NCBI GenBank assembly: GCA_035628915.1 | Contig: DASPIW010000007.1 | Coordinates: forward strand, 1 to 64,000 | Source of the DNA: JARBUG01 sp035628915 | GTDB taxonomy: Bacteria > Bacillota > Sulfobacillia > Symbiobacteriales > Symbiobacteriaceae | Length of the DNA stretch: 64,000 nucleotides | Direction: 5' to 3' | Shown: positions 31,875 to 41,049 of the stretch, one piece after another | Layout of the letters: every line of letters begins with the position of its first letter | Position numbering within the stretch: position 1 is the stretch's first letter | Notes under the pieces: model-generated | Told to the model about the DNA's origin: nothing | The model's input: only the letters and a program-made list of their open reading frames with translations | The model's database searches: none | Position numbers and translations under genes: made by a program

Positions 31875-34034
31875 TCACCGGCCCAGCAGAGGTGACGGGC
31901 GCCCGGTGTACAGAATTACCAGCTCGTGCAGCGCCCGGGTGCAGGCCACGTAGAGCAGCTTGGCGTCCCGGGGCTTGGCGGCGTAGGCGTCCGCATCTGC
32001 ACCCGCCACGATGACCGCATCGAACTCCAGGCCTTTGGTCAAGTAGGCGGGCATTACCGAGAGCCCGCCCCGGTAGGTCGTCTGCTTCGGGGTGATCAGT
32101 TCGGGCTCCAGCCCCAGCTCGGTCAGCGCCGCATGCAGCTGCCGGCACTGGCCCTCCGTCCGCCCAATGACGGCGATGGACGCGTGGTTGCGCCCCCGCA
32201 GCTCCGCCACCACGTCGGCGATGGCTGGTGCCAGTACCGGCGCCGCAAGCACCCGCACCGGCTCGCCCGACCGAAAGACCGGTTTGGCAAGGGCCGCCGG
32301 GGCGCCTACCGCCGAGATCACCTGGTTTGCGAAGGTCATGACCTCGTAGGTCGACCGGTAGGACTGTTCCAGCGTGTAGTAGGCCGTGGGGGAAGGCTCG
32401 AAGCATTCCATGAACTCTTCCCAGCGATGAATGCCCGCGTACGCGTGAATGCCCTGCGACAGGTCGCCCAGCACGGTGAAGGAGTTCTCCCGGGTCAGGT
32501 TGCGCAGCAGGTCAAGCTGGAACGGGCTGAAGTCCTGCGCCTCGTCGATCACCACGTGGTCCAGCTGGCGGTCTTCCTTGTATCCCCGCAGCTTCCCCTT
32601 CAGGTAGACCAGGGGCGCCAGGTCTTCGGGCGCCACTTCGCCCCGCCGGAAGACGGCGAGGGACTCCCTGATCACCCGGGGCGGAATGTCCGGGTGGCCC
32701 ACGTGGGCCGGTACGCTCCGGCGGGCGGGCTTGTCGCCCAGAATCTCACGGTAGAGCTCCAGGGCGGTGTGCGCCGGCCAGAGCTTGATGTACCGCTGGA
32801 CTGCGGCCCGCATGGTCTTGCGCCGCTCCTTCTCGTTCATGCCCCCAATGAAGGGAATCAGCCGGTCCTCCGCCCACTTTTTCGCCCGGGCGATGCAGCG
32901 TTCTTTGCGGGCCATAATGGGCCAAAGGCGGTAGTTTTCGTGGAACCACTCGGCGACCTCGGCAGCCTTCAGGACGGCGCCGGGCCACAGCTCCAGGTCG
33001 ACCCGGGGCACAAAGTGCTCTTCAAACTCGGCCACCGCGAAGTCCAGCACCTGCTGGAAGAGGAGCGATCCCTTGAACCGCCCGGGGGCGTCGGCGCCTT
33101 CGCCGGGGTCCTTACCCGGCGCGAAGTACTCCTCGAACCGGGCTCCGGCGTCGGTCAGGGTAATCGGCTCGTCAAGCTCACCCATCGCCCAGTCGGCGAA
33201 GGTGGTCTGCAGGACGCCATCCACGCCCAGCTCCGGCAGCACATCGCCGATGTAGTCGAGGAACATGCGGCTCGGTGCGAAGATGATGATGCGGCTGGCC
33301 AAGATGGTCTCCCGGAACGTGTAGAGCAGGTAGGCCAGGCGGTGCAGGGCGACGGTCGTCTTGCCGGAGCCCGCCACGCCCTGGATGATCAGGGGCCGGT
33401 CGAGCGGCGCCCGGATGATGGCGTTCTGCTCGGCCTGAATGGTCGAGACGATGTCCCGCAGGCGGCTGTCCCGGCTCTCTTGAAGTCGGTAGCGCAGGAA
33501 CTCGTCGAGAATCGGCTCGGTCTCCTCGGGGGCGCCTTTCACTTTCGCATCGACAATCCGCTGCAGTCTGCTCTGCTTGATGCCAATGTTCCGCTTCAGC
33601 CAGAGTATGCCATGGATCTGCCCGTCCGGGGAGTCGTAGACGGCTTCGTCGCTGCCGCCGGCAGCCGTGGTGTAGAAGAGGCCGGCGATGGGCGCCCGCC
33701 AGTCGATCACCTCGGGCTGATTATCTGCCTTACGGGCCACGCCGGCCTTGCCGATGTAGAGCGGCACCGCCGCATCGGTCCCGCTTTCCTGGAAATCAAT
33801 GCGGCCGAAATAGGGCTCCCGCTCGGCCAGGTCCAGACTGCGGATCTTCTGCAGCCGCATGCGTTCCAGGGCCATCTCGGCGACCAGCAGGGCTTCCATC
33901 GATTCATCGATCAACTCCGGGATGTTCAGGGCCGGCATGGCCCGCAGCTCTGCCAGCTGTGACCTGACTTCCGAAAGGGTGCTGCTGAGGCGCTGCTTCT
34001 CTTCTCCGTAGGCGGGATGCGTTTCAACCCCCAT
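31875..34034 (-). CDS. helD: UvrD/Rep-like superfamily 1 ATPase HelD
   Basis: 719 residues. An N-terminal coiled-coil arm (residues 1-90) ends in YFGRIDF, then comes the HelD-specific DWRAPIAGLFY block, Walker A GVAGSGKTTVALHRLAYLL (about 200), Walker B VIDEAQDFSPFQ, and C-terminal motifs EQSYRSTYEVM and YVACTRALHELVI. HelD binds RNA polymerase and frees it from stalled or DNA-bound complexes using ATP. ATG at 34034 lies 10 bases after GGAGGT; a GTG at 34046 overlaps that site. Length is close to Gram-positive HelD. A small gene follows on the same strand. Confidence 0.9.
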   Translation of the reverse strand: MGVETHPAYGEEKQRLSSTLSEVRSQLAELRAMPALNIPELIDESMEALLVAEMALERMRLQKIRSLDLAEREPYFGRIDFQESGTDAAVPLYIGKAGVARKADNQPEVIDWRAPIAGLFYTTAAGGSDEAVYDSPDGQIHGILWLKRNIGIKQSRLQRIVDAKVKGAPEETEPILDEFLRYRLQESRDSRLRDIVSTIQAEQNAIIRAPLDRPLIIQGVAGSGKTTVALHRLAYLLYTFRETILASRIIIFAPSRMFLDYIGDVLPELGVDGVLQTTFADWAMGELDEPITLTDAGARFEEYFAPGKDPGEGADAPGRFKGSLLFQQVLDFAVAEFEEHFVPRVDLELWPGAVLKAAEVAEWFHENYRLWPIMARKERCIARAKKWAEDRLIPFIGGMNEKERRKTMRAAVQRYIKLWPAHTALELYREILGDKPARRSVPAHVGHPDIPPRVIRESLAVFRRGEVAPEDLAPLVYLKGKLRGYKEDRQLDHVVIDEAQDFSPFQLDLLRNLTRENSFTVLGDLSQGIHAYAGIHRWEEFMECFEPSPTAYYTLEQSYRSTYEVMTFANQVISAVGAPAALAKPVFRSGEPVRVLAAPVLAPAIADVVAELRGRNHASIAVIGRTEGQCRQLHAALTELGLEPELITPKQTTYRGGLSVMPAYLTKGLEFDAVIVAGADADAYAAKPRDAKLLYVACTRALHELVILYTGRPSPLLGR

Positions 34035-34118
34035 TGGGCAATACACCTCCTGGAGGGGAGTATGGACGAGACTTCTAGTTTATCGAAATGGATTGAATTG
34101 TGTCAAGCACAAAATGGG

Positions 34119-34146
34119 CGGGCCGGACGATTTGACGTCCGGCCCG
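34119..34146 (-). terminator. Terminator of the DUF881 gene
   Basis: A perfect 11-bp stem, CGGGCCGGACG (34119-34129) with CGTCCGGCCCG (34136-34146), followed leftward by CCCATTTTG. It lies just after the stop codon. Confidence 0.85.
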
Positions 34147-34153
34147 TGGCAGA

Positions 34154-34837
34154 TCACTTCACAGGTTTGGCAAAGCGGAAGTCCGGAATCGAGCCATAGC
34201 TGGGCAGTTCGACGGCCGTGCTGCGCACGACGTCCAGCCGGAGATTGATGCGGGGTTGCTTGAAGTAGTCGATCAGCCCGCCTTTCATCCGCATGGCGGC
34301 TTCCAGGACGGTCGGGTCGCCGATGGCGGCAATCTGGTAAGGGCCGGCGGTGTAGGTGGAGTTGATCATGATGCGCTGGCCCACGCCCCGGATGGCGGTC
34401 AGGGAAGTGACCCGCTGGCCGTTGATGGAGATTCCCTCGGCGCCCGCCGACAGCAGTTCGTGGACAATCATCCAGAGGTCTTCATCTTTGATGGCGGTCT
34501 TGTTAACCACGTCGGTCGCCTGGGCGAAGGTGGCGATGACGCCGGGACCTTTGGCGCCCACCGAGCCGGCCAGCAGCTCCAGATTCGGGTCTCGCTGCGG
34601 CACGGCGACCACGTTCCCGCCGCCGGCCTTGGTCAGCTTTTCGACCTCCGCCTTCAGGCGGGTGTTATCGCGTTCGGCGGCCTTCAGCTTCTCTTGGGCT
34701 GCTTTCAGCTCCCGGGCCAGCTCTTCGGACCGCAAGTCCATTTTCGGCGCGGATAACTGTGTAACACGGTACTGCGTAGTAATAAGGAAGCCAAGGACTA
34801 GCATGGCAAATGCGATGGCCCATTTTGCCGGTTTCAC
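34154..34837 (-). CDS. DUF881 family membrane-anchored protein
   Basis: 227 residues. An N-terminal transmembrane helix (WAIAFAMLVLGFLITTQY) leads a coiled coil (residues 36-72, rich in Glu/Lys/Arg/Leu) and then the DUF881 domain with GPGVIATFAQATD, ELLSAGAEGISINGQRV, SLTAIRG and YQIAAIGDPTVLEAAM. The family is common in Gram-positive bacteria, often near cell-division or sporulation genes (B. subtilis YlxW/YlxX); its function is not established. Here it stands alone with its own terminator. The ATG chosen gives a short cytoplasmic N-terminus. Confidence 0.88.
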   Translation of the reverse strand: MKPAKWAIAFAMLVLGFLITTQYRVTQLSAPKMDLRSEELARELKAAQEKLKAAERDNTRLKAEVEKLTKAGGGNVVAVPQRDPNLELLAGSVGAKGPGVIATFAQATDVVNKTAIKDEDLWMIVHELLSAGAEGISINGQRVTSLTAIRGVGQRIMINSTYTAGPYQIAAIGDPTVLEAAMRMKGGLIDYFKQPRINLRLDVVRSTAVELPSYGSIPDFRFAKPVK

Positions 34838-34979
34838 GTATCCTCGCCACTTTCATTGAGTATCAGTCACGTGTCCGATTCGGCATAGGCAAGGCGACTC
34901 CCTGCGGCACGTGCGCAGGAATATTTTCCGCCACATGCGAATCAAACGTTCAGGTGAGAACGATAAGGGGGCGGGCGGA

Positions 34980-36617
34980 GTGAGCTTCAACCACGCCGGG
35001 AAACTGGTGGCCCGGGCACTGAAGCATGAAGGCACCGAAGTGGTCTTCACCCTGTGCGGGGGCCACGTGATGTCGATTTACGACGGCTGCCTGGATGAGG
35101 GGATCCGGGTGGTCGACGTCCGCCACGAGGCGACGGCCGCGTTCGCCGCCGATGGTTGGTCGCGGCTGACGGGGCGCCCCGGGGTGGCGATTGTGACGGC
35201 CGGGCCCGGCGTGACCAACGCCGTGACGGGCGTGGCCAACGCCTGGCGGGCGCAGAGCCCGGCGGTGATCATCGGGGGGCAGGGGCCTCACGGGCTGGCG
35301 GGCAAGGGCGCCCTGCAGGAGATGGACGGCCTCAGCCTGATGAAGCCCATCACCAAATGGCAGGCGCAGATAACCGACCCCAAGCGGATTCCCGAGGTGC
35401 TCTCCACCGCTTTCCGCCAGGCCATTTCCGGCGTGCCGGGGCCCGTCTATGTAGAGATACCCGTTGATGTGCTATTTGAGAACGCCGAACCGGACGAAGT
35501 GACCTGGCCGAAGCCGTACGCCGGGCGCCCCGACCACCCGGGCGACCCTTCCCGAATCCGGGCGGCGGCGGCGCTGCTGTGCCAGGCCAAACGGCCCGTC
35601 GTGCTGCTGGGCTCCCAGATCCGCTGGTCCGGGCGTTGGGACGGCCTGGACGGCTGCCCTAGTACCCTGGGCGCCCCGGTCTACGTGTCGGGGATGGCCC
35701 GCGGGCTGTTCCGGACAGCCTGGGGACGGTCACGCAAGGCGGCCCTGGCCGAAGCGGACCTGGTCATCATCTGCGGCACGCCCCTGGACTTCCGCCTCAA
35801 TTACGGCCAGTCGCCGGTCTGGAACGAGTCGTGCAAGGTGGTACATATCGACCTGGATCCGGCGGAGCCCGGGCGCAACCGGGATGCCGACGTAGCGATT
35901 GTCGGCGATGGCCGATCGGTGCTGACCGCCCTGATGGCCGCCGGCGACCTTGGCGCCGACCAGCCCGAGCGCCGCGAGTGGATTGAGCGGCTGGCCGATA
36001 TCGAGGCACGGCAGCGGGCCAAGACCGTGGCGGAGGCCAGGTCGGATCGATACCCGACGGACCCTCTGCGCCTTTGTGCCGAAGTGGACGCCTCCCTGCC
36101 CGAGAACGCCACCGTGATTGGCGACGGGGGAGACTTTGTGGCCACCGCGGCGTCGCTGATTCGGGTGCGGCGCTATCCGGCGGGCTGGCTGGACCCCGGT
36201 CCCCTGGGTACTTTGGGCGTTGGCATGGGCTTTGCCATGGCCGCCCGGCTGGCCCGGCCCGATTCGCCGGTGCTGCTGCTGCTGGGCGACGGCACGGCGG
36301 GCCTGAACCTGATGGAGGTGGAAGCGGCGGTCCGCCAGCAGATTCCGTTCGTAGTGGTCATCGGCAACGACGGCGGCTGGACGCAGATTCGCCGGGGGCA
36401 GGTGCAGATGTTCGGCGAGGACCGGGCGCCGGCTACCGGGCTGGCGTACACCCGCTACGACCTGGCAGCGGCGGGGCTGGGCGCCCATGCCGAGTACGTG
36501 GAGCAGCCCGCGGAGATCCGGCCCGCGCTGGAGCGGGCGTTTGCCGCAGGCAAGGTCGCCGTAGTCAATGTGCGGATTGGTGCCAGCGACTTCCGGGCGG
36601 GGGCGATCAGTATCTAG
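34980..36617 (+). CDS. Thiamine-diphosphate enzyme of the acetolactate synthase family
   Basis: 545 residues in the Pyr, central and PP domain order of the POX/AHAS group. The catalytic Glu is in RHEATAAFAADGW; the ThDP/Mg motif is GDGTAGLNLMEVE ... VVVIGNDGG; the Phe/Gln loop reads GGQGPHGLAGKGALQEMD. The sequence FTLCGGHVMSIYDGC at the start is seen in ILVBL/HACL2-like and other non-biosynthetic homologues rather than IlvB. No small subunit or isoleucine-valine genes are adjacent, so a 2-hydroxyacyl-CoA lyase, benzoylformate-type or acetolactate activity is possible. The GTG at 34980 follows AAGGGGGCGGGCGG; in-frame starts at 34911 and 34935 are alternatives. Confidence 0.85.
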   Translation: MSFNHAGKLVARALKHEGTEVVFTLCGGHVMSIYDGCLDEGIRVVDVRHEATAAFAADGWSRLTGRPGVAIVTAGPGVTNAVTGVANAWRAQSPAVIIGGQGPHGLAGKGALQEMDGLSLMKPITKWQAQITDPKRIPEVLSTAFRQAISGVPGPVYVEIPVDVLFENAEPDEVTWPKPYAGRPDHPGDPSRIRAAAALLCQAKRPVVLLGSQIRWSGRWDGLDGCPSTLGAPVYVSGMARGLFRTAWGRSRKAALAEADLVIICGTPLDFRLNYGQSPVWNESCKVVHIDLDPAEPGRNRDADVAIVGDGRSVLTALMAAGDLGADQPERREWIERLADIEARQRAKTVAEARSDRYPTDPLRLCAEVDASLPENATVIGDGGDFVATAASLIRVRRYPAGWLDPGPLGTLGVGMGFAMAARLARPDSPVLLLLGDGTAGLNLMEVEAAVRQQIPFVVVIGNDGGWTQIRRGQVQMFGEDRAPATGLAYTRYDLAAAGLGAHAEYVEQPAEIRPALERAFAAGKVAVVNVRIGASDFRAGAISI

Positions 36618-36628
36618 CCTTAGTACCG

Positions 36629-36655
36629 AAGGAGGAGGGCGTCGCCCTCCTCCTT
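36629..36655 (+). terminator. Terminator of the ThDP enzyme gene
   Basis: AAGGAGGAGGGC and GCCCTCCTCCTT form a perfect 12-bp stem with a GTC loop, 12 bases after the stop codon. Confidence 0.85.
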
Positions 36656-36878
36656 ATGATTGTTAAGAACCATTACAAAGGTCCCGGGCTGTCACTGACG
36701 CCGTGCCCACATAGTAGACATGCCTAGGGTATCCGCTGGATGGAGGTGCCACGAAAATATGGCACCACGTTGTCGCCAGATATGTGAATTCGTTCACTTG
36801 AAGATACTGGCTTTAAGGAGTAGAACAGAGGTGGGTAAAGAAATTGCATGGCTCCGCCAAATCAGGAGGAAATCTACC

Positions 36879-37061
36879 ATGAAAGCCAAGCGTCTGCCGA
36901 ACGGCAACCTGCTCGTTCCCACCGTCTTCTATGTGAACGGCGAACTGATCTGCGGAATGAAGGAAGCCCGCCCCGGCACCGATGAGTACAAGGAATGGGC
37001 TGAATGCGTAAAGGAAGCGCCGCAGCCGGTCAAGTCCCAGCCCGTGCTCGCCCTGCGGTAA
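36879..37061 (+). CDS. Small protein of 60 residues, unknown function
   Basis: Starts at ATG 36879 behind a strong AGGAGGA and ends just before a strong terminator, so it is a clear independent unit. It reads KAKRLPNGNLLVPTVFYVNG at the start with a single ELICGMKEARPGTDEYKEW segment and a Pro-rich end; two Cys (ELIC and AEC) could bind a metal or form a disulfide. No signal or membrane segment. I do not recognise the family. A possible TTGAAG-17-TAGAAC promoter lies about 75 bases upstream. A longer in-frame extension back to 36720 lacks signals. Confidence 0.7.
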   Translation: MKAKRLPNGNLLVPTVFYVNGELICGMKEARPGTDEYKEWAECVKEAPQPVKSQPVLALR

Positions 37062-37075
37062 GTGTACATGAAGTG

Positions 37076-37107
37076 GGCGCCTCTCCGACGTGGAGGGGCG
37101 CCTTTTT
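37076..37107 (+). terminator. Terminator of the small-protein gene
   Basis: GGCGCCTCTCC (37076-37086) pairs with GGAGGGGCGCC (37092-37102) with one G-T pair, followed by TTTTT. The 37108-37350 spacer holds only the upstream region of the ROK regulator. Confidence 0.9.
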
Positions 37108-37350
37108 ACGCGCCTTTTCGCGATGTAGGACTTTTTGGAGGTTTACCACGACCCCGATTCGTTTTCATTCAACCACAAAAAATCTCGCACAAATATATAT
37201 CGCCGGAAGGAATTTCCCCAAGGACCGCCAATTACTCTAGCGGATAGAGAAAGTTCGGGCCGGGAATGGCCCCGAATCCGGAAAAATGCGGTCAAGACCG
37301 ACTAGGGACACGGAGTTTATTACTCTTGATAGATAAAGGGGCGTTCCCCA

Positions 37351-38589
37351 TTGGATGGACACGTCGTCACCGGTAACAGTGATCTGATCCGTCAGCTCAA
37401 CCGCTCCCTCGTGCTCGACCTGATTCGGCACCAGGGCCCCATCTCCCGGGCCGACGTCAAGCGCATTACCGGGCTCAACTTCACGACCGTCACCAATGCC
37501 GTTGGCGACCTGGTTGAAGAGGGGCTGGTGCAGGAAGTCGGCCTGGGCAGCTCAAGCGGCGGACGCAAGCCTGTCCTGCTTACCCTCAACCCCACGGCCC
37601 GGTACGTCATCGGCTGCGAACTGCAGAGCACGCTGCTCATCGTCGGGCTGTTCGACCTGACCGGCACCCTTCTCGCCACGGTCGAAGAACCGAAGGACCC
37701 GGCAACATCGCCGGCGGACGTGGTGGCAGCCACCCAGAGGGCCATCGAAAAGCTCCTTGCCGAAGCCAACGTGCCCAAGGAGAAAGTCCAGGGACTGGGC
37801 GTTGCCGCACCTGGCCCCCTGAACAGCCGGACCGGCGTGCTGCTTACGCCGCCCAACATGCTCGGCTGGCACAACGTGCCCCTGCGCGAGATGCTCGAAC
37901 AGGCGACCGGCCTGCCCGTCACCCTTGAGAAGGACGGCAACGCCGCCGCACTGGGCGAAGCCTGGTTCGGCGCCGGACAGGGCGCCCGCGACCTCATCTT
38001 CATCATCGTCGATTTCGGCATCGGCGGCGGCATCATCACCGGCGGGCACCTGTACCGGGGCCGCCACGGCGGCGCCGGCGAAATCGGTCACACCACCATC
38101 GACGTCGACGGTCCCCGCTGCTCCTGCGGCAACTACGGCTGCCTGGAAGCCATCGCTTCGGGGTCCGCCCTGGGCCGCCGCGCCGGCGAAGCGATCCGGC
38201 GGGGGGTGGAGACATTCCTCGCCCGGCACGGGGCCGACGAGAGCGCCATCGGGGTGGAAGACCTGCTGAAGGCGGCGGATGCCGGCGACAAGCTCGCAGC
38301 CGACCTGCTGGACGAGTGCGGCCGCAACCTGGGCATTGCCGTTGCCAATATCGTCAACATGTACAACCCGGAGTTGATCGTTCTGGGCGGCCGGCTGGCG
38401 CAGCACAGCGACACGGTCCTGAACCGGGCCCAGGAGCTGGGCCGGAACCGGGCCTTCTCCGTCCTGTCGCAGGACGCCCGCATCGTCACATCAGCCCTGG
38501 GCGACCAGTTCCTGCTGGCCGGGGCCGCCGCCCTGGTGCTGGCCGGGCTCTTCCGCGGCCCCGTAGACCTGACCCCTCCCGAAGCGTAG
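37351..38589 (+). CDS. ROK family transcriptional repressor (NagC/XylR type)
   Basis: 412 residues. An N-terminal winged helix (GPISRADVKRITGLNFTTVTNAVGDLVEEGLV in two halves around residue 45) precedes a ROK sugar-binding domain with the zinc motif CSCGNYGCLEA and GIGGGIITGG. ROK regulators bind a sugar or sugar phosphate and release their operator. The TTG at 37351 lies 8 bases after AAAGGGG; no in-frame ATG is nearby. Next to a sugar ABC transporter, ROK kinase and GH38 enzymes, it probably controls that locus. An imperfect TTTAT...ATAAA repeat (37316-37338) just upstream could be its site. It retains kinase-like motifs but need not phosphorylate. Confidence 0.9.
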   Translation: MDGHVVTGNSDLIRQLNRSLVLDLIRHQGPISRADVKRITGLNFTTVTNAVGDLVEEGLVQEVGLGSSSGGRKPVLLTLNPTARYVIGCELQSTLLIVGLFDLTGTLLATVEEPKDPATSPADVVAATQRAIEKLLAEANVPKEKVQGLGVAAPGPLNSRTGVLLTPPNMLGWHNVPLREMLEQATGLPVTLEKDGNAAALGEAWFGAGQGARDLIFIIVDFGIGGGIITGGHLYRGRHGGAGEIGHTTIDVDGPRCSCGNYGCLEAIASGSALGRRAGEAIRRGVETFLARHGADESAIGVEDLLKAADAGDKLAADLLDECGRNLGIAVANIVNMYNPELIVLGGRLAQHSDTVLNRAQELGRNRAFSVLSQDARIVTSALGDQFLLAGAAALVLAGLFRGPVDLTPPEA

Positions 38590-38686
38590 GTGACCAGGAC
38601 AGTGGCCGGTCCCGCTCGAGCGCCGGCGCACTGCTTGTCATAGTCTCACAACCACCTACTACAGAACGTATGCAGAGGAGGCACAC

Positions 38687-40018
38687 ATGGGTATGAAGTG
38701 GCGCAAGCTCATGGCTGGAGTTATCACTGCGGTTCTGGCACTGTCCCTCGTGGTGGGCTGCTCCGGCACCAAGAAGGAAGAACCGAAACCCGCTGAACAG
38801 CCAGCCCAGACGACTCCTGCACCCGAACCGGAGAAGAAGGTCGAGCTGGAGTTCTGGGGCTGGTGGTCCTCCGCAACCCGTATGCCGACCATCAACAAAA
38901 TCGTTGACGGCTGGAACAAGGAGCACCCGAACATCCAGGTCAAGTACACGTTTGTCCCCTTCGGTGACCTGATGACCAAGTACCTCGCCTCTGTTGCGGC
39001 CGGCAACCCGCCCGACGTGGTCGCCTCGCCCGACATTTTCACTGTTCCCACCCGGGCCCAGAAGAAGCAGGCGATGGAGCTCTCCACTCTCGGCGCCGAC
39101 GCGATCAAAGATCAGTTCTACCCCGAGTTCTGGAAGGCCGTTCTGTACCAGGGCAAGGCCTACGCCCTGCCGTGGGTCGGCGAGACCAAGTACCTCTACT
39201 ACAACAAGGACCACTTCAAGGCCGCCGGCCTCGACCCGGAAAAGGGCCCGGTCACCTGGGACGATCTCTGGAGTTTTGCCGACAAGCTTGATAAGAAGGA
39301 AGGCGGCAAGCTCGTCCAGGCCGGCTTCCACCCGCTGTTCGGCAACTTCGCCTACCGCGGCTGGGTCTGGAACTCCGGCAGCCTGTTCTTCGACAATCGT
39401 GAATGGCCGACCATCAACACCGAGAAGAACATTTCGGTGATGGATTGGATCAAGAAGTGGACCGACCGTTACGGCTACGAGTCCTACGCGGCCATGAAGG
39501 GCGCGAACGGCAGCGGCCCGCAGAACCTCTTCATCCAGCAGAAGATCTCGATGACCATCGAGACCGCCACCTGGGAAGGCGAGCTGAAGAAGAACGGCCC
39601 GAGCATCAAGTACGGCATCGTGCCCGTTCCGACCCCCGACGGCAAGCAGTTCCAGAACGCCAACTACACCGGCGGCTTCGACGTGGAGATTCCCGTCGGT
39701 GCCAAGAACCCGAAGCAGGCCTTCGAGTTTGCCAAGTACTGGGCGACCGATGCCGCCGTGATCTGGGCGCAGGAGCAGAATGATTTCCCGGCCTACACCA
39801 AGGCAGCCGAGAAGATCACGACGACCGAGTTCAAGCGCATGGTCGACAACATGAAGTACACCGGCCTGATTCCGCTACCGCAGTTCGCACCGCTGTATAA
39901 CGATGCCCTTGATGTCGCGGTTCAGGATGTCATCTCCGGCAAGAAGAGCGCCAAGGATGCGCTGGGCACCGCTCAGGGCGAAATCCAGAAAATGGTCCAG
40001 CAGAACACGTCCAAGTAA
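38687..40018 (+). CDS. Sugar ABC transporter substrate-binding lipoprotein
   Basis: 443 residues. A lipoprotein signal (AGVITAVLALSLVVGC) and a charged Pro/Glu/Lys linker are followed by the extracellular solute-binding family 1 fold (FWGWWSSATRMPTINKIVDGWNKEHPNIQVKYTF in two parts; SVAAGNPPDVVASPDIFT; GKAYALPWVGETKYLYYNKDHFKAAGL). These proteins deliver mono- or oligosaccharides to MalFG-type permeases. ATG at 38687 follows AGAGGAGG. A hairpin terminator after the gene would lower expression of the two permeases, giving the usual excess of binding protein. No ATPase gene follows; a shared MsmK/UgpC-type ATPase elsewhere is likely. Confidence 0.93.
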   Translation: MGMKWRKLMAGVITAVLALSLVVGCSGTKKEEPKPAEQPAQTTPAPEPEKKVELEFWGWWSSATRMPTINKIVDGWNKEHPNIQVKYTFVPFGDLMTKYLASVAAGNPPDVVASPDIFTVPTRAQKKQAMELSTLGADAIKDQFYPEFWKAVLYQGKAYALPWVGETKYLYYNKDHFKAAGLDPEKGPVTWDDLWSFADKLDKKEGGKLVQAGFHPLFGNFAYRGWVWNSGSLFFDNREWPTINTEKNISVMDWIKKWTDRYGYESYAAMKGANGSGPQNLFIQQKISMTIETATWEGELKKNGPSIKYGIVPVPTPDGKQFQNANYTGGFDVEIPVGAKNPKQAFEFAKYWATDAAVIWAQEQNDFPAYTKAAEKITTTEFKRMVDNMKYTGLIPLPQFAPLYNDALDVAVQDVISGKKSAKDALGTAQGEIQKMVQQNTSK

Positions 40019-40037
40019 TCACACCGCCTTCGCGGAG

Positions 40038-40076
40038 GACGCCCCGGGCGCAAAGGCTCCCGGGGCGTCTGTTCCT
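40038..40076 (+). terminator. Attenuating terminator between binding protein and permease genes
   Basis: GACGCCCCGGG (40038-40048) pairs with CCCGGGGCGTC (40059-40069), followed by TGTTCCTTCC. It lies inside the transporter operon and probably sets gene dosage. Confidence 0.75.
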
Positions 40077-40111
40077 TCCTCCGTCCGATTTTGAAGGAGG
40101 TGACGGGTCCA

Positions 40112-41044
40112 GTGGCATCGGCGGTGGCGGGCAAGCGTCGCCCCCTCGGCTCCCTCAAGACGAAGGAAGCCATTACCGGCTATCTGTTCATTCTGCCCTG
40201 GCTCATCGGATTTGTGGCCTTTACAGCGGGACCCATGCTCTTTTCGCTTTACGCCAGCTTCACCAATTACGACGTTACCTCGCAGTTTGATTGGATCGGG
40301 CTGAAGAACTACAAACGCATGTTTCTCACCGACTCGCTCTACTGGAAGTCGATGTCCAACACGCTCTACTTCGCCGTTTTTGCCGTGCCCATCGGCATCC
40401 TCGTGGGGGCCACTTCCGCGGTGATGCTGAATACCAACGTGCCCGGCCAGAAGGCGTGGCGGACGATCTTCTTCCTGCCGAAAGTGCTGACGGGCGTTTC
40501 GGTGGTCATGCTCTGGCTGTGGGTCTTCAACCCGCAGGACGGCATCCTTAACAGCGGGCTCCGTGCCCTGGGGATTGAGAAGGTGCCGCTCTGGTTTGCC
40601 GACCCGGCCTGGTCGAAGCCGGCCCTGATCGTCATGTCGGCCTGGAGCGCCACAGGCGGTATTCTGATCTACCTGGCCGGCCTGCAGGGGATTCCCAAGC
40701 AACTGTATGAAGCGGCCGAAGTCGATGGCGCCACCACGTCCCGGCAGTTCTTCTCCATCACGCTGCCGCTGCTCTCCGCGACGATCTTCTTCAAGCTGAT
40801 TACCGGCATCAATGCCGCCATGCAGTACTGGCAAAATGCGCTGATCGTGACAGATCCCCCGGGCAGCCCCTCCAACTCGACGCTGTTCAACGGCCTGCAC
40901 ATCTATAAACAGGCATTCAAGGAATCGAACATGGGCTATGCCTCCGCCATGGCCTGGGTCATGTTTGCCATTACGCTGCTGATCACGGCCCTCCAGTTCT
41001 GGGGATCGAAGCGCTGGGTCTACTACGAAGGCGAGAGGAGGTAG
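40112..41044 (+). CDS. Sugar ABC transporter permease (MalF/UgpA type)
   Basis: 310 residues with six predicted helices; the first is GYLFILPWLIGFVAFTAGPMLFSLYASF. The EAA loop that contacts the ATPase reads EAAEVDGATTSRQFFSITLPLL. GTG at 40112 is chosen because AAGGAGGTGA ends 8 bases upstream; an in-frame TTG at 40091 lies inside that site. It pairs with the next permease, 5 bases downstream. Confidence 0.93.
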   Translation: MASAVAGKRRPLGSLKTKEAITGYLFILPWLIGFVAFTAGPMLFSLYASFTNYDVTSQFDWIGLKNYKRMFLTDSLYWKSMSNTLYFAVFAVPIGILVGATSAVMLNTNVPGQKAWRTIFFLPKVLTGVSVVMLWLWVFNPQDGILNSGLRALGIEKVPLWFADPAWSKPALIVMSAWSATGGILIYLAGLQGIPKQLYEAAEVDGATTSRQFFSITLPLLSATIFFKLITGINAAMQYWQNALIVTDPPGSPSNSTLFNGLHIYKQAFKESNMGYASAMAWVMFAITLLITALQFWGSKRWVYYEGERR

Positions 41045-41049
41045 CGCTG

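Noticed and set aside
31828..32406. Upstream part of a 239-codon minus frame ending at 31687
   Set aside because: It is out of frame within helD and of antisense-like composition; only the last 46 codons have a ribosome binding site and lie outside helD.
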